Notes under the pieces: model-generated
Told to the model about the DNA's origin: nothing
The model's input: the letters and a program-made list of their open reading frames with translations, nothing else
Database searches by the model: none
Translations under genes and position numbers: made by a program
Assembly: GCF_004570845.1 (NCBI RefSeq)
Contig: NZ_SPQZ01000001.1
Coordinates: 310,001 to 374,000, forward strand
Reading direction: 5' to 3'
DNA length: 64,000 bases
Source: Orlajensenia leifsoniae
GTDB taxonomy: Bacteria; Actinomycetota; Actinomycetes; Actinomycetales; Microbacteriaceae
Part shown: positions 34,372 through 43,865 of the stretch, one piece after another
Layout of the letters: each line of letters opens with the position of its first letter
Position numbering within the stretch: position 1 is the first letter of the stretch

Positions 34372-35181
34372 TCAGATGCCGAGGCGAACGATCGTGTAGT
34401 CGCCGGTCCAGATGGGCTGCACCCGCACGGACGCGCCCTCGTAGGGAGCGTGCAGGATGTTGCCGTTGCCGGCGTAGAAGCCGTCGTGGCCGTCCATGAT
34501 CACGAGGTCACCGGGCTGGGCGTCGGCGAGGGAGATGGGGGTGCCCATGGCGCCCTGGCCCGACGAGGAGTGCGGGAGGCTGACGCCGAACTGGGCGAAG
34601 ACGTACTGCACGTAGCCCGAGCAGTCGAAGCCGGCCGGGGTGTTGCCGCCGTAGACGTAGGGAACGCCCTGGTACTGCAGCGCCACGTTGTAGACGGCGG
34701 CGAGGTCGAAGCCGCCGGGGAACGGCGGGCTGGCGAGCAGGTCGCCCACGGTGGGACCGGAGAAGGCCGCACTGTATGCGGTCATCTCGCTGGCGGCGGT
34801 GGCTGCGGCCTGAGCGGCTGCGGCCGCAGCGGCGGCAGCGGCAGCGGCGTCGATGGAGGCCTTGGTCGTGGCGTCGTAGCCGTCGCGCGCGACGGTGATG
34901 GTGGCGGCCTGCTTGTCGACGGTCACCTCCTGCTCACCCGCCTTCATGGCGCGGTTGACGTCGGACTCGGCGAACGCCTGGTCGCCGACGCCGGGCGCGC
35001 TGGCGTACGCGGGAAGCGCGACGGTGGCCACGAGGCCGACGGCGACGGCCATAACGGTGAGGTTCGAAGCCACGCCACGGCGCTTGGCGCGGGGCTTGGG
35101 CTTCGCGATCGCAGCGCCGGGTACAGCCTCGATCGTTCTGGAATTGTCTCGTGGGTCACGACGTGTGTGTAGCTGGGCCAA
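34372..35181 (-). CDS. Secreted NlpC/P60 peptidoglycan endopeptidase
   Basis: The 269-residue protein has a basic N-terminus, a signal segment (VMAVAVGLVATVALPAYASA), a linker with ITVARDGYDATT, an Ala-rich helix and a C-terminal NlpC/P60 domain with the catalytic Cys in AGFDCSGYVQYVF and His in DGHDGFYAG. It should cleave D-Glu to diaminoacid bonds in stem peptides. I chose TTG 35181 because GGAGG lies five bases upstream; a GTG at 35226 is in frame but has no ribosome site. The linker is shared with the CHAP protein. The leader can form a nested hairpin. Confidence 0.88.
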   Translation of the reverse strand: MAQLHTRRDPRDNSRTIEAVPGAAIAKPKPRAKRRGVASNLTVMAVAVGLVATVALPAYASAPGVGDQAFAESDVNRAMKAGEQEVTVDKQAATITVARDGYDATTKASIDAAAAAAAAAAAAQAAATAASEMTAYSAAFSGPTVGDLLASPPFPGGFDLAAVYNVALQYQGVPYVYGGNTPAGFDCSGYVQYVFAQFGVSLPHSSSGQGAMGTPISLADAQPGDLVIMDGHDGFYAGNGNILHAPYEGASVRVQPIWTGDYTIVRLGI

Positions 35182-35284
35182 AGTCACCTCCGGCGCCTCC
35201 GACAGCCCTGGGGCTGGTCCGTCCACTGCGGGTATCGCGTGCGTATCGGAAGGTCAAGAGACGGGATGGGAGGCGTCTTGTTCC

Positions 35285-35320
35285 GAGTCCTTCGACCAGG
35301 GGGGATGGTCTGTGGGACTC
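35285..35320 (-). promoter_or_regulatory. Nested hairpin in the NlpC/P60 leader
   Basis: GAGTCC and GGACTC pair as an outer stem and GACCA with TGGTC as an inner stem over a CCCCCC-containing loop. It lies about 105-140 bases before the start. It does not match the c-di-AMP (ydaO) riboswitch that often precedes such genes, as far as I can tell by eye. Confidence 0.35.
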
Positions 35321-35414
35321 CTCGACGCTAGCCCAAGGTCGCGGTTATGTCACATCCTCTTTCCCGACAGGCCGCCTTTGAGAGCGGTTTCTCAGTCTGG
35401 GGAGGACGACCGGA

Positions 35415-36107
35415 TCAGGCCTCGACGAAGATGTGGCCGGCTGATTCGTTGGGCAGCTCGAGGCCCCCGTCGACGCCGTCGACCTCGATGCGCACGTATG
35501 AGCCGGCGTTCGAGAACGACGCCTGGGCACCGGGAAGGATGCCGAACTGCTTGAGCTGCGCGAGGAGTTCGGGGTCGAACTGCACGGGCTCTGCGAGGCG
35601 ACGGATGCGGCCGGGCACGGCGGTTCCCCCCTCGGCGACCAGCGCCACGATGTTCACGACACCGGTCATGAAGGGGGTCGATGCCGGCTCGCCCAGCTCT
35701 TCCAGTCCCGGGATCGGGTTGCCGTAGGGCGACTCGGTGGGGTGATCGAGAATCTCGAGGAGCTTCCGCTCCACCTGCTCGCTCATCACATGCTCCCAGC
35801 GGCATGCCTCCTCGTGCACGAACTCCCACTCGAGTCCGATCACGTCGGAGAGGAGGCGCTCGGCCAGGCGGTGCTTGCGCATGACGTGCACGGCCTTCAG
35901 GCGTCCGGCATCCGTCAGCTCGAGGTGCCGGTCTCCCGAGACGACCACGAGACCGTCGCGCTCCATGCGGGCGATGGTCTGCGAGACCGTCGGTCCGGAG
36001 TGCCCAAGACGCTCGGAGATGCGAGCCCGAAGGGGAACGATGTTCTCCTCCTCGAGATCGAGGATGGTGCGGAGATACATCTCCGTCGTGTCGATGAGGT
36101 CCGTCAC
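35415..36107 (-). CDS. DtxR/IdeR family metal-dependent repressor
   Basis: The 230-residue protein has an N-terminal winged helix (LRARISERLGHSGPTVSQTI), a dimerisation and metal-binding domain and a C-terminal SH3-like domain, the full DtxR layout. Metal ligands are in place: Met10, His79 and Glu83 in KHRLAE, and His98, Cys102, Glu105 and His106 in HEEACRWEHV. With iron or manganese bound, such proteins repress uptake genes. The Cys at position 102 favours the iron-type site. It is divergent from serC, with a 99-bp gap. Confidence 0.93.
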   Translation of the reverse strand: MTDLIDTTEMYLRTILDLEEENIVPLRARISERLGHSGPTVSQTIARMERDGLVVVSGDRHLELTDAGRLKAVHVMRKHRLAERLLSDVIGLEWEFVHEEACRWEHVMSEQVERKLLEILDHPTESPYGNPIPGLEELGEPASTPFMTGVVNIVALVAEGGTAVPGRIRRLAEPVQFDPELLAQLKQFGILPGAQASFSNAGSYVRIEVDGVDGGLELPNESAGHIFVEA

Positions 36108-36194
36108 TCACGCCTCCCCTGTCGCCTTGGCACGTACCCGGTAAGCCTACCCGTCCGCCGGCGTCACTCGCCGTCACTCGCTGGAGGCTCCATC

Positions 36195-37325
<1,131 letters not shown>

Positions 37326-37410
37326 TCACGACCGATCGGTCGCAGCGAGCCCGTTGGCAGAGGCAGCGACGCAGTCGCCGCCGAAGCCGAGGGCCCTGCG
37401 CCGGTCCTCC

Positions 37411-37455
37411 GCTTCGGCGCGCTCGCTGTGCTCCCGGGCCTCTGCGAGCGGGGTT
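37411..37455. repeat. Dispersed repeat, copy 1
   Basis: GCTTCGGCGCGCTCGCTGTG with CTCCCGGGCCTCTGCGAGCG matches the 47-bp tandem unit at 43114-43204 with a few changes. It lies between serC and the DUF2530 gene. Confidence 0.7.
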
Positions 37456-37461
37456 TAGGGT
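37456..37461 (+). promoter_or_regulatory. -10 element of the DUF2530 gene
   Basis: TAGGGT lies six bases before the ATG at 37468, directly after the dispersed repeat; a leaderless start is likely. Confidence 0.45.
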
Positions 37462-37467
37462 CGAAGC

Positions 37468-37704
37468 ATGCGCATCTGGCTGAAGGACAGTGAGCGGAGA
37501 CCCGATCCGGAGCCCGCTCGCGCCGATGGACGCAAAGCCGTCGTCGCCGGAACAGCCGTGTGGCTCATCGGCCTCATCGCCTGGTTCATCTGGGGCGAGA
37601 TGCTCACCGACGCCGGCTTCGGCTGGTGGCTCTGGGCCTGCATCACCGGCATCGCATTCGGCGTCATCGGCCTCGTCGTCGTGCAGGTGATGCGCCGGAG
37701 CTGA
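37468..37704 (+). CDS. DUF2530 family membrane protein
   Basis: The 78-residue protein has a polar N-terminus (RIWLKDSERRPDPEPARADG) and two membrane helices around WLIGLIAWFIWGEML and WLWACITGIAFGVIGLVVVQ, ending MRRS. The size and pattern match DUF2530, a conserved actinobacterial family of unknown function. It converges with the DUF3027 gene. Confidence 0.85.
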   Translation: MRIWLKDSERRPDPEPARADGRKAVVAGTAVWLIGLIAWFIWGEMLTDAGFGWWLWACITGIAFGVIGLVVVQVMRRS

Positions 37705-37725
37705 CGGCGTCAGCCCCGGGCGGGG

Positions 37726-38535
37726 TCACTCGTCTTCGGAGTCGTCTTCTTCGTCGTCGTCGTCTGACTCGTCGTCGTCTGACTCGTCGTCGTCTGACTC
37801 GTCGTCGTCTGACTCGTCGTCGTCGGAGTCGTCGGAGTCGTCTTCATCGTCGTCGTCGGAGTCGTCTTCATCGTCATCGTCCGACTCATCGTCGTCATCC
37901 GACTCGTCGTCATCCGTCTCGTCGTCGTCGTCCGACTCCGCACGACCATCGCCGAAGACGTCGACATCGAGGTCGTCGTCGAAGTCCTCGTCGTCCTCCT
38001 CGTCGAGCTCGTCGGCGTCGTCGCCCTCGGCCGCGGCCTCGGCTGCCGCAGCGGCGACGGCCTCCTGCGCGGCACGGTAGTCGGCGAGGCGGTCAGACCA
38101 CGGCACCCAGTCGGGCGCCAGCAGGGCGTTCTCGCCGGGCATGAGCTCGGCCTCGAGCACTGTCGGCTCGGCGCCCTCGACACGGCCCAGGGTGACAGTC
38201 CAGTGCCAGCCGGGGTAGCCGGTCAGGCGCGTCTCGAACAGCAGCGACAACGCGTGCTCGCCCTCGACGATGTGCCCGGCGGGCTCGCCGATGGTCTCGA
38301 CCGGCGTGATCTCGGCGAGAGCCGTGCGTGCCAGGGCCTCGGCGGCGAGAAGCACGTCGTCGGCGACGGGAGCCGGAGCTTCCGCGGGCGTCTCGGCCTC
38401 GTCGACATCGGCGTCGTCCGCCTCGGGAGAAGCGGTATCCGTCACAGAGTCCGCATCCGTCACCGTCACGTCATCGACGACCGACTCGACCTCGGAGGCG
38501 AGCTCAGCGTCTGTCGTTCCGTCGGTGTCAGGCAT
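37726..38535 (-). CDS. DUF3027 family protein with long acidic tail
   Basis: The 269-residue protein has an acidic N-terminus, a conserved core (ARTALAEITPVETIGEPAGH, FETRLTGYPGWHWTVTLGRV, ELMPGENALLAPDWVPWSDR) that fits DUF3027, and a tail of about 90 residues of almost only Asp, Glu and Ser in DDDESDDDESDD-type repeats. The function is unknown; it is usually next to a cold-shock-domain gene, as here. The start overlaps the end of that gene by 8 bases, so they are co-translated. The tail is encoded by GTCGTC/GACTCG-type triplets and may vary in length between strains. Confidence 0.85.
   Translation of the reverse strand: MPDTDGTTDAELASEVESVVDDVTVTDADSVTDTASPEADDADVDEAETPAEAPAPVADDVLLAAEALARTALAEITPVETIGEPAGHIVEGEHALSLLFETRLTGYPGWHWTVTLGRVEGAEPTVLEAELMPGENALLAPDWVPWSDRLADYRAAQEAVAAAAAEAAAEGDDADELDEEDDEDFDDDLDVDVFGDGRAESDDDDETDDDESDDDDESDDDDEDDSDDDDEDDSDDSDDDESDDDESDDDESDDDESDDDDEEDDSEDE
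37740..37950. repeat. Low-complexity triplet repeats encoding the acidic tail
   Basis: The stretch is a run of GTC/TCG/GAC-type triplets, including four near-identical copies of GACTCGTCGTCGTCT. Its repeat pattern is a direct consequence of the Asp/Ser-rich tail and is prone to slippage. Confidence 0.85.
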
Positions 38536-38908
38536 CCAGCTCGTCAGCCACCTTGCGCAGCAGCGTCGCGGTCATGCGCGTCTTGCTGCTGTCGGGGTAG
38601 TGTCCGCGGCGCAGGTCGCCGCCGACGCCGTCGAGGTACTTCACCAGGTCCTCGACGATGATCGCCATCTCCTGAGCGGGCTTGCGGTTGAGCTTCGCGA
38701 GACTCGGAGGGGTGTCGAGCACCCGCACCGAGAGGGCCTGCGGGCCGCGCTTGCCCTCGGCGATGCCGAACTCGAGGCGGCTGCCGGCCTTGACGACAGC
38801 GCCGGCGGGCAGAGCTGACGCCGGCAGGTGAACCTGCTGTCCGTCATCGGCGCTGATGAAGCCGAATCCCTTGTCCTCGTCGTAGAACTTGACCTTGCCG
38901 GTGGGCAT
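38528..38908 (-). CDS. Cold-shock-domain protein with C-terminal extension
   Basis: The 126-residue protein starts with a cold-shock fold (TGKVKFYDEDKGFGFISADD, VHLPASALPAGAVVKAGSRL), in which KGFGFI is RNP1-like while the second RNA-binding motif VHLPAS is altered from the usual VFVHFS. A helical extension of about 55 residues (LNRKPAQEMAIIVEDLVKYL onward) follows. Such two-part proteins are common in actinobacteria beside DUF3027. Its stop overlaps the start of the DUF3027 gene. Confidence 0.88.
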   Translation of the reverse strand: MPTGKVKFYDEDKGFGFISADDGQQVHLPASALPAGAVVKAGSRLEFGIAEGKRGPQALSVRVLDTPPSLAKLNRKPAQEMAIIVEDLVKYLDGVGGDLRRGHYPDSSKTRMTATLLRKVADELDA

Positions 38909-38976
38909 ACTGAACCTCGTCTTGTGTACGGGCGCGCCGAATCGCGACGCAGTCCTGCTCCTAGTTTAGAGGGGCG

Positions 38977-39008
38977 ACGGATGCCGCGTGCCGGCGAGGG
39001 GCATCCGT
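38977..39008. repeat. Hairpin with ACGGATGCC / GGCATCCGT arms
   Basis: Nine-base perfect arms with a 14-base GC-rich spacer lie between two divergent genes, so it is not in a normal terminator position. The same arms occur at 48710-48736 and 55114-55150. Confidence 0.7.
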
Positions 39009-39093
39009 TTCCCCGATCCACCACCGCCCGGGAGCACGCACCCCATTCGGGGCAGCACTGCCGCGCACGGGCCCGACACGGCCTGAATGCTCG

Positions 39094-39099
39094 TATTGT
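39094..39099 (+). promoter_or_regulatory. -10 element of a leaderless gene
   Basis: TATTGT lies seven bases before the GTG at 39107. Confidence 0.4.
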
Positions 39100-39106
39100 T
39101 GATCGG

Positions 39107-39373
39107 GTGACCTCTGAACCGACCACACCCGGCAAGCACCGCCTGGAGCGCTCGCTCGCCGCGATGGCCGGCACCACAGTCGGCCTGGCCGTGCTCGCCA
39201 TCATCGCCCTGCTCATCGGCAGCGCCGCCGGGCTCGACCTGAGTGGCGGCTTCTGGGTGGTCGTGCTGGTCATCCCGCTCATCGCCCTGCCGATCGGGCT
39301 GCTGCTGATCATCGCCTTCATCATCGTGTCTGGCGTGCGCCGTTCTCGAGAGTCCTCATCGAGGCAGAGCTGA
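39107..39373 (+). CDS. Small membrane protein, 88 residues
   Basis: The protein has a short polar N-terminus, two membrane helices (TVGLAVLAIIALLIGSAAGL and WVVVLVIPLIALPIGLLLII) and a basic C-terminus (VRRSRESSSRQS). I cannot name a function. The GTG start is chosen because TATTGT lies seven bases upstream; the frame is open further left. It lies 13 bases upstream of the helicase-associated gene on the same strand and may be co-transcribed with it. Confidence 0.65.
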   Translation: MTSEPTTPGKHRLERSLAAMAGTTVGLAVLAIIALLIGSAAGLDLSGGFWVVVLVIPLIALPIGLLLIIAFIIVSGVRRSRESSSRQS

Positions 39374-39386
39374 TTCCTCCCCTGCC

Positions 39387-41243
39387 ATGATCGCGCTGGC
39401 CGCCCTCGCACGATCGATGAGCGATGACGCTCTCGTCGGGGCGTTGCACGCGCGCGGGGTGCCCACCACGGGCATGCGCGATCTGTTCGATCTCGCGGAG
39501 TGGCTTCTGACGCCGACCTCGGTGCAGGCCGCCCTCGGCGACTTCGACCGCACGCACCTGGCCGTGCTGGGCGCGACCGCCGCCATCATCGCCGAGACCG
39601 GGGCCGAACCCGAGACTCCGGTCGGCTACGACGACATCGCCGCCCGCCTCACTCTGCTGCGCACCGAGCCGATCACCGCCGACGAGGTGCGCGCCGCCGC
39701 CGCCGACCTCGCGGCCGTGCTGCTCTGTCGCGCCGACGACGACGGCATCGCCGTGTTCCGCGGTGTCGGCGAGCGCCTCGCCGCGTGGCCGGCGGAGGGG
39801 TTGCCCTCCCTCGCCGAGCTCGCCGCCCCGTTCCCCCCGACGCCCGTCGCCGAGAGCGGCACCGACACCCGCATGCTCGACGCCCTGGCCGCCGAGCGAG
39901 CATTCTCCACTGTCGCCGCCATCGCAGAGCTCGTCACCGCCGTCGGCACCGAGCCCGCTCGCGAACTCGGCAAGGGCGGCCTCTCGCTCCCCGATGCCAA
40001 GCGCCTGGCCACGGCCATGTCCATCCCGATCGAACAGGTCGCCGGCCACCTCCGGGTCGCGGCGCGTGCCGGGCTCGTCGCCCTGAACGTCACCGACTGG
40101 ATGCAGACCGACGCCGGAGGCGACTGGCTGAACGGCTCGACGCCCGAGCGCTGGGCAGCCCTCGCCGCGTCCTGGTACGAGGCCATGCCCACCGACGTAC
40201 ACGACATCCTGGCGAGCGCGCGCGTGCCCTGGGGCCCCGGCATCCGTGCCTACGTCGCCTGGTTGTATCCGGCATCCGGCGCCGCCCTCGAAGGCCGCAT
40301 CGACGAGTTCTCGGCGGATGCCGAGCTGCTCGGCATCACGGCGGGCAGCACTCCCGGTGCCGTCGGCGCGCTCGTGCTGCGCGGCGAGCTGTCAGCCGCC
40401 GTCGAGACCCTCGACGGACTGCTTCCCCACGAGGTCGACAAGGTCTACCTGCAGCACGACCTCACCGTCATCTCCCCCGGCCCGCTGGCGCCACGCCTCG
40501 ACGCCAGGCTGCGCACGCTGGCCGACGTGGAGAGCCGCGAACTCGCCTCGAGCTACCGTGTGACTGCGGCATCCGTCGAACGTGCCCTCGCCGTCGGAGA
40601 GACCGCCGAGTCGATGCTGGCCTTCCTCGGCGAGATCTCTCTCACGGGCATGCCGCAACCGCTCGGCTACCTCATCAGCGAGACGGCCGCCCGATACGGC
40701 CGCGTGCGTGTGGGCGCCACCCACGGCGAGGAGCAGTTCCACAGCTACGTGCGCAGCGACGACGAGTCGCTCATCGGCCAGATCAGCGTCGACAAGACCC
40801 TCACCGCCCTCGCCCTCGTGCGTACCGGACGGCACAGGGTGGCCAGCCGGTTCGAGCCGAGCATCGTGTTCTGGGCCCTCAGCGACGCGCGCTACCCGGT
40901 CGCCGCCGAGAACGACAGCGAGCAGATCGTGCACATCGCGCGGCGCACAGTGCGTCGACCCGCGCCACCGGCCAAGGCCGACCCCCTCGTCGACCTCGTG
41001 GTGCGGCTGCGGGCTGCGGATGCCGACATGGGCGAGACCGGACAGGCCTTCCTGGCCCGCCAGATCGAGGCGGCCATCCGCGAGAAGCGAACGCTGACGG
41101 TGAGCGTGCGGATGCCGGGAGGCGCAGTCTCCGACTACCTGCTCGAACCCACCTCCGTGGCCAACGGCCGCATGCGCGCCCGCGATAGGCGCGCTGACAT
41201 CGAGCGCACCCTGCCCCTGTCGAGCATCGACGGCATCTCCTGA
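39387..41243 (+). CDS. Helicase-associated domain protein (Helicase_C_3/XPB-partner type)
   Basis: The 618-residue protein starts with ALAALARSMSDDALVGALHA and LFDLAEWLLTPTSVQAAL, the usual beginning of the actinobacterial helicase-associated family always found before an XPB-like helicase. The middle is helical with winged-helix-like parts, and the end (KRTLTVSVRMPGGAVSDYLL, EPTSVANGRMRARDRRADIE, RTLPLSSIDGI) resembles a WYL-like beta module. It lacks Walker motifs. It lies just before the helicase gene, so the two probably act together in DNA repair or transcription-coupled processes; that role is inferred. Confidence 0.85.
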   Translation: MIALAALARSMSDDALVGALHARGVPTTGMRDLFDLAEWLLTPTSVQAALGDFDRTHLAVLGATAAIIAETGAEPETPVGYDDIAARLTLLRTEPITADEVRAAAADLAAVLLCRADDDGIAVFRGVGERLAAWPAEGLPSLAELAAPFPPTPVAESGTDTRMLDALAAERAFSTVAAIAELVTAVGTEPARELGKGGLSLPDAKRLATAMSIPIEQVAGHLRVAARAGLVALNVTDWMQTDAGGDWLNGSTPERWAALAASWYEAMPTDVHDILASARVPWGPGIRAYVAWLYPASGAALEGRIDEFSADAELLGITAGSTPGAVGALVLRGELSAAVETLDGLLPHEVDKVYLQHDLTVISPGPLAPRLDARLRTLADVESRELASSYRVTAASVERALAVGETAESMLAFLGEISLTGMPQPLGYLISETAARYGRVRVGATHGEEQFHSYVRSDDESLIGQISVDKTLTALALVRTGRHRVASRFEPSIVFWALSDARYPVAAENDSEQIVHIARRTVRRPAPPAKADPLVDLVVRLRAADADMGETGQAFLARQIEAAIREKRTLTVSVRMPGGAVSDYLLEPTSVANGRMRARDRRADIERTLPLSSIDGIS

Positions 41244-41314
41244 GCGCTCGATCCGACCCCGCACGGTCATGTCGTGGCCCAGCGCACGTCGGCCGATCCT
41301 CCAGCGACCGACTG

Positions 41315-41320
41315 TAGGAT
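41315..41320 (+). promoter_or_regulatory. -10 element of the XPB-type helicase gene
   Basis: TAGGAT lies eight bases before the ATG at 41329; no ribosome site is seen, so a leaderless start is likely. Confidence 0.45.
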
Positions 41321-41328
41321 TGACGGTT

Positions 41329-42978
41329 ATGTCAGACGGACCCCTGATCGTCCAGAGCGATCGCACTGTGCTGCTCGAAGTGGCGCATCCGCTCGCCGAG
41401 GACGCACGCCACGACCTCGCCGTTTTCGCCGAACTGGAACGTGCCCCCGAGCACATCCACACCTACCGCATCACGCGGCTGGGCCTGTGGAACGCTCGCG
41501 CCGCCGGTCATGAGGCATCCGACATGCTGGCGACGCTGGAGAAGTACTCGAAGTTCCCGGTTCCGCAGACCGTCACGATCGACATCGCCGAGACCGTCGG
41601 CCGCTACGGCCGCCTGGTCATCGAGCGCAACGACGAGGGTGAGCTGGTGCTGCGGTCGACCGATGAGCCCGTGCTCACCGAGATCTCGCACGCCAAGCGC
41701 ATCGCGCCGCTGCTCATCGGGCACCCGTCGTCGGACACCTACCTCATCGAGCCGTGGGCGCGCGGAGCCCTGAAGCAGGAGCTCGTCAAGCTCGGCTGGC
41801 CCGCAGAAGACCTGGCCGGCTACACGCCGGGCACGCCGCACGCGATCGACCTCGCCGAAGACGGCTGGAGCCTGCGGGACTACCAGAAGAAGGCCGTCAC
41901 GAACTTCTTCGACGGCGGCTCGGGAGTCGTGGTGCTCCCCTGCGGCGCCGGCAAGACCCTCGTGGGCGCCGGAGCCATGGCCACGGCGAAGACCAACACG
42001 CTCATCCTCGTGACCAACACCGTCTCGGCCCGGCAGTGGCGCGACGAGCTGCTGAAGCGCACCTCGCTCACTGAAGACGAGATCGGCGAGTACTCCGGCC
42101 AGATCAAGGAGGTGAAGCCCGTCACCATCGCGACGTACCAGATCCTCACAGCCAAGCGGAAGGGCGAGTACGCCCACCTGGCTCTCCTCGACGCGCTCGA
42201 CTGGGGACTCATCGTCTACGACGAGGTGCACCTGCTGCCCGCCCCGGTGTTCAAGCTCACGGCCGAGTTGCAGGCTCGACGCCGCCTCGGCCTGACGGCC
42301 ACCCTCGTGCGCGAGGACGGCCGGGAGGGCGACGTGTTCTCCCTCATCGGCCCGAAGCGCTTCGACGCCCCCTGGAAGGAGATCGAGGCCCAGGGCTTCA
42401 TCTCCCCGGCGTCCTGCTACGAGGTGCGCATCGACCTGCCGCAGAGCGACAGGCTCACCTACGCCGCCGCCGCTGACGACGAGCGCTACAGGCTCGCCGC
42501 AACGGCCCCGGCCAAGCTCGACGTCGTGCGCCAGCTCGTGGCGCGGCATCCGGGCGAGCGGATCCTCGTGATCGGACAGTACCTCGACCAGATCGACGAG
42601 CTGGCCGAAGCGCTGAACGCCCCGAAGCTCACCGGTGCGACGCCCGTCGACGAGCGCGAGCGGCTCTACCAGGCCTTCCGCGAGGGCAGCCAGGAGGTGC
42701 TCGTGGTCTCCAAGGTCGCGAACTTCTCCGTCGACCTGCCCGAGGCGACCGTCGCGATCCAGGTGTCCGGTTCGTTCGGCTCGCGCCAGGAGGAGGCCCA
42801 GCGCCTCGGACGACTGCTGCGCCCCAAGGAGTCGGGCCTCACCGCCAACTTCTACACCCTCGTGGCACGCGACACCGTCGACCAGGACTTCGCGCAGAAC
42901 CGTCAGCGCTTCCTCGCGGAGCAGGGTTACAGCTACACCATCCTCGACGCGCACGCGCTGGATGCGGTGGCGGCGTAG
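41329..42978 (+). CDS. XPB-type superfamily 2 DNA helicase
   Basis: The 549-residue helicase has an N-terminal regulatory part (residues 1-170), then motif I VVLPCGAGKTLVGAGAM, motif II IVYDEVHLLP, motif III LGLTATLVRED and a second RecA domain with LVVSKVANFSVDLPEATVAI and QRLGRLLRPKESGLTANFYT. These are typical of bacterial XPB (3'-5' helicase of nucleotide-excision type). The ATG at 41329 has no ribosome site; TAGGAT is eight bases upstream. It follows its helicase-associated partner. GC-rich repeats follow the stop. Confidence 0.95.
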   Translation: MSDGPLIVQSDRTVLLEVAHPLAEDARHDLAVFAELERAPEHIHTYRITRLGLWNARAAGHEASDMLATLEKYSKFPVPQTVTIDIAETVGRYGRLVIERNDEGELVLRSTDEPVLTEISHAKRIAPLLIGHPSSDTYLIEPWARGALKQELVKLGWPAEDLAGYTPGTPHAIDLAEDGWSLRDYQKKAVTNFFDGGSGVVVLPCGAGKTLVGAGAMATAKTNTLILVTNTVSARQWRDELLKRTSLTEDEIGEYSGQIKEVKPVTIATYQILTAKRKGEYAHLALLDALDWGLIVYDEVHLLPAPVFKLTAELQARRRLGLTATLVREDGREGDVFSLIGPKRFDAPWKEIEAQGFISPASCYEVRIDLPQSDRLTYAAAADDERYRLAATAPAKLDVVRQLVARHPGERILVIGQYLDQIDELAEALNAPKLTGATPVDERERLYQAFREGSQEVLVVSKVANFSVDLPEATVAIQVSGSFGSRQEEAQRLGRLLRPKESGLTANFYTLVARDTVDQDFAQNRQRFLAEQGYSYTILDAHALDAVAA

Positions 42979-42996
42979 CGGTACCACCGCATCGGC

Positions 42997-43207
42997 CCCG
43001 CCCGCAGGGGACCGCGAAGCGGCACCCCCGCCCGCAGAAGGCCCGCGAAGCGGCACCCCCGCCCGCAGAAGGACCGCGAAGCGGCCCTGAAGCGTAGGGA
43101 CCGGCGCAACCGAGTGCGCTTCGGCGCGCTCGCTGCGCTCCCGTGCCTCTGCGGGCGGGGGTGCGCTTCGGCGCGCTCGCTGCGCTCCCGTGCCTCTGCG
43201 GGCGGAA
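42997..43207. repeat. Tandem and inverted GC-rich repeats between convergent genes
   Basis: The left half has three units of about 30 bp built around CCCGCCCGCAGAAGG and CCGCGAAGCGGC. The right half has two copies of a 47-bp unit starting GTGCGCTTCGGCGCGCTCGC (43114 and 43161). The CCCCCGCCCGCAG of the left is complementary to CTGCGGGCGGGGG of the right, so the whole region can fold into a long hairpin. The 47-bp unit also occurs at 37411. Confidence 0.8.
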
Positions 43208-43211
43208 GGCG

Positions 43212-43865
43212 TCAGCCGCGCCCGTACCGCAGGAACAGCAGCGTCTCCCCCTGCAGGGCATGCACGAGCCGCATCCGTCGCAGCTGCTCCGACGCTCCCT
43301 GCAGGATGCGCCCAGCATCGCCGCCCACGAGCACCGGGCTGAGACTCAGGCACAGCTCGTCGACGAGGCCTGCGTTCACCAGCTCGCCGAACAGGTGCGG
43401 GCCACCCTCGCACAGCACCTGCGTGTGACCGCGCTCGGCCAGAGCCGCGAGAGCAACGTCGAGGTCGATGGCGTCCTCGCCGCACACCAGCACCTCGGCG
43501 ACCTCGGCGAGCGCCTCACGGCCGGCGGCGGGAGACCCCGCGTGGGTGATCACATAGCGGGCGGCATCCGTGCCCGTGAATACCTGATGCCCCGGGTCGA
43601 TCTCGAGGGATCCCGAGACGACGGCCAACGGCAGCCCGACCCCGCCGTAGCCCTCGGCACGTACGGTGCCCGCCCCCACCAGCAGCACGTCGGCCATCTC
43701 GCGCAGCACGCCCATCACGCGCTGGTCCTCGGCATCACCGAGGCCGCCGCTGCGGCCGTCGAGAGTGGCGGCGCCGTCGAGCGACACCACGAAGTTCATG
43801 CGCACCTGCGGCGTCCCGCGCCGCTCGATCGCGTACGCCGCCGTGAGTTCGTCATGCTCCAGCAC
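43212..43865 (-). CDS. Pyrimidine reductase family protein (RibD C-terminal-like)
   Basis: The 217-residue protein has the dihydrofolate-reductase-like fold of riboflavin reductases: VRMNFVVSLDGAATLDGRSG, MADVLLVGAGTVRAEGYGG for NADPH contact, and VLCEGGPHLFGELVNAGLVD, LSPVLVGGDAGR near the end. It lacks the deaminase domain of full RibD. It could act in riboflavin or folate metabolism; the 14-base overlap with folP favours a pterin-related or housekeeping role. Confidence 0.88.
   Translation of the reverse strand: MLEHDELTAAYAIERRGTPQVRMNFVVSLDGAATLDGRSGGLGDAEDQRVMGVLREMADVLLVGAGTVRAEGYGGVGLPLAVVSGSLEIDPGHQVFTGTDAARYVITHAGSPAAGREALAEVAEVLVCGEDAIDLDVALAALAERGHTQVLCEGGPHLFGELVNAGLVDELCLSLSPVLVGGDAGRILQGASEQLRRMRLVHALQGETLLFLRYGRG

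Noticed and set aside
35221-35400. c-di-AMP (ydaO) riboswitch upstream of the NlpC/P60 gene
   Set aside because: Expected by gene context, but the conserved boxes could not be found by eye.
37740-37950. CRISPR-like regular repeats
   Set aside because: The units are contiguous triplets encoding the acidic tail of the DUF3027 protein; there are no spacers.
42997-43207. Possible CRISPR or integron array
   Set aside because: Two different repeat types, no unique spacers and no associated genes.
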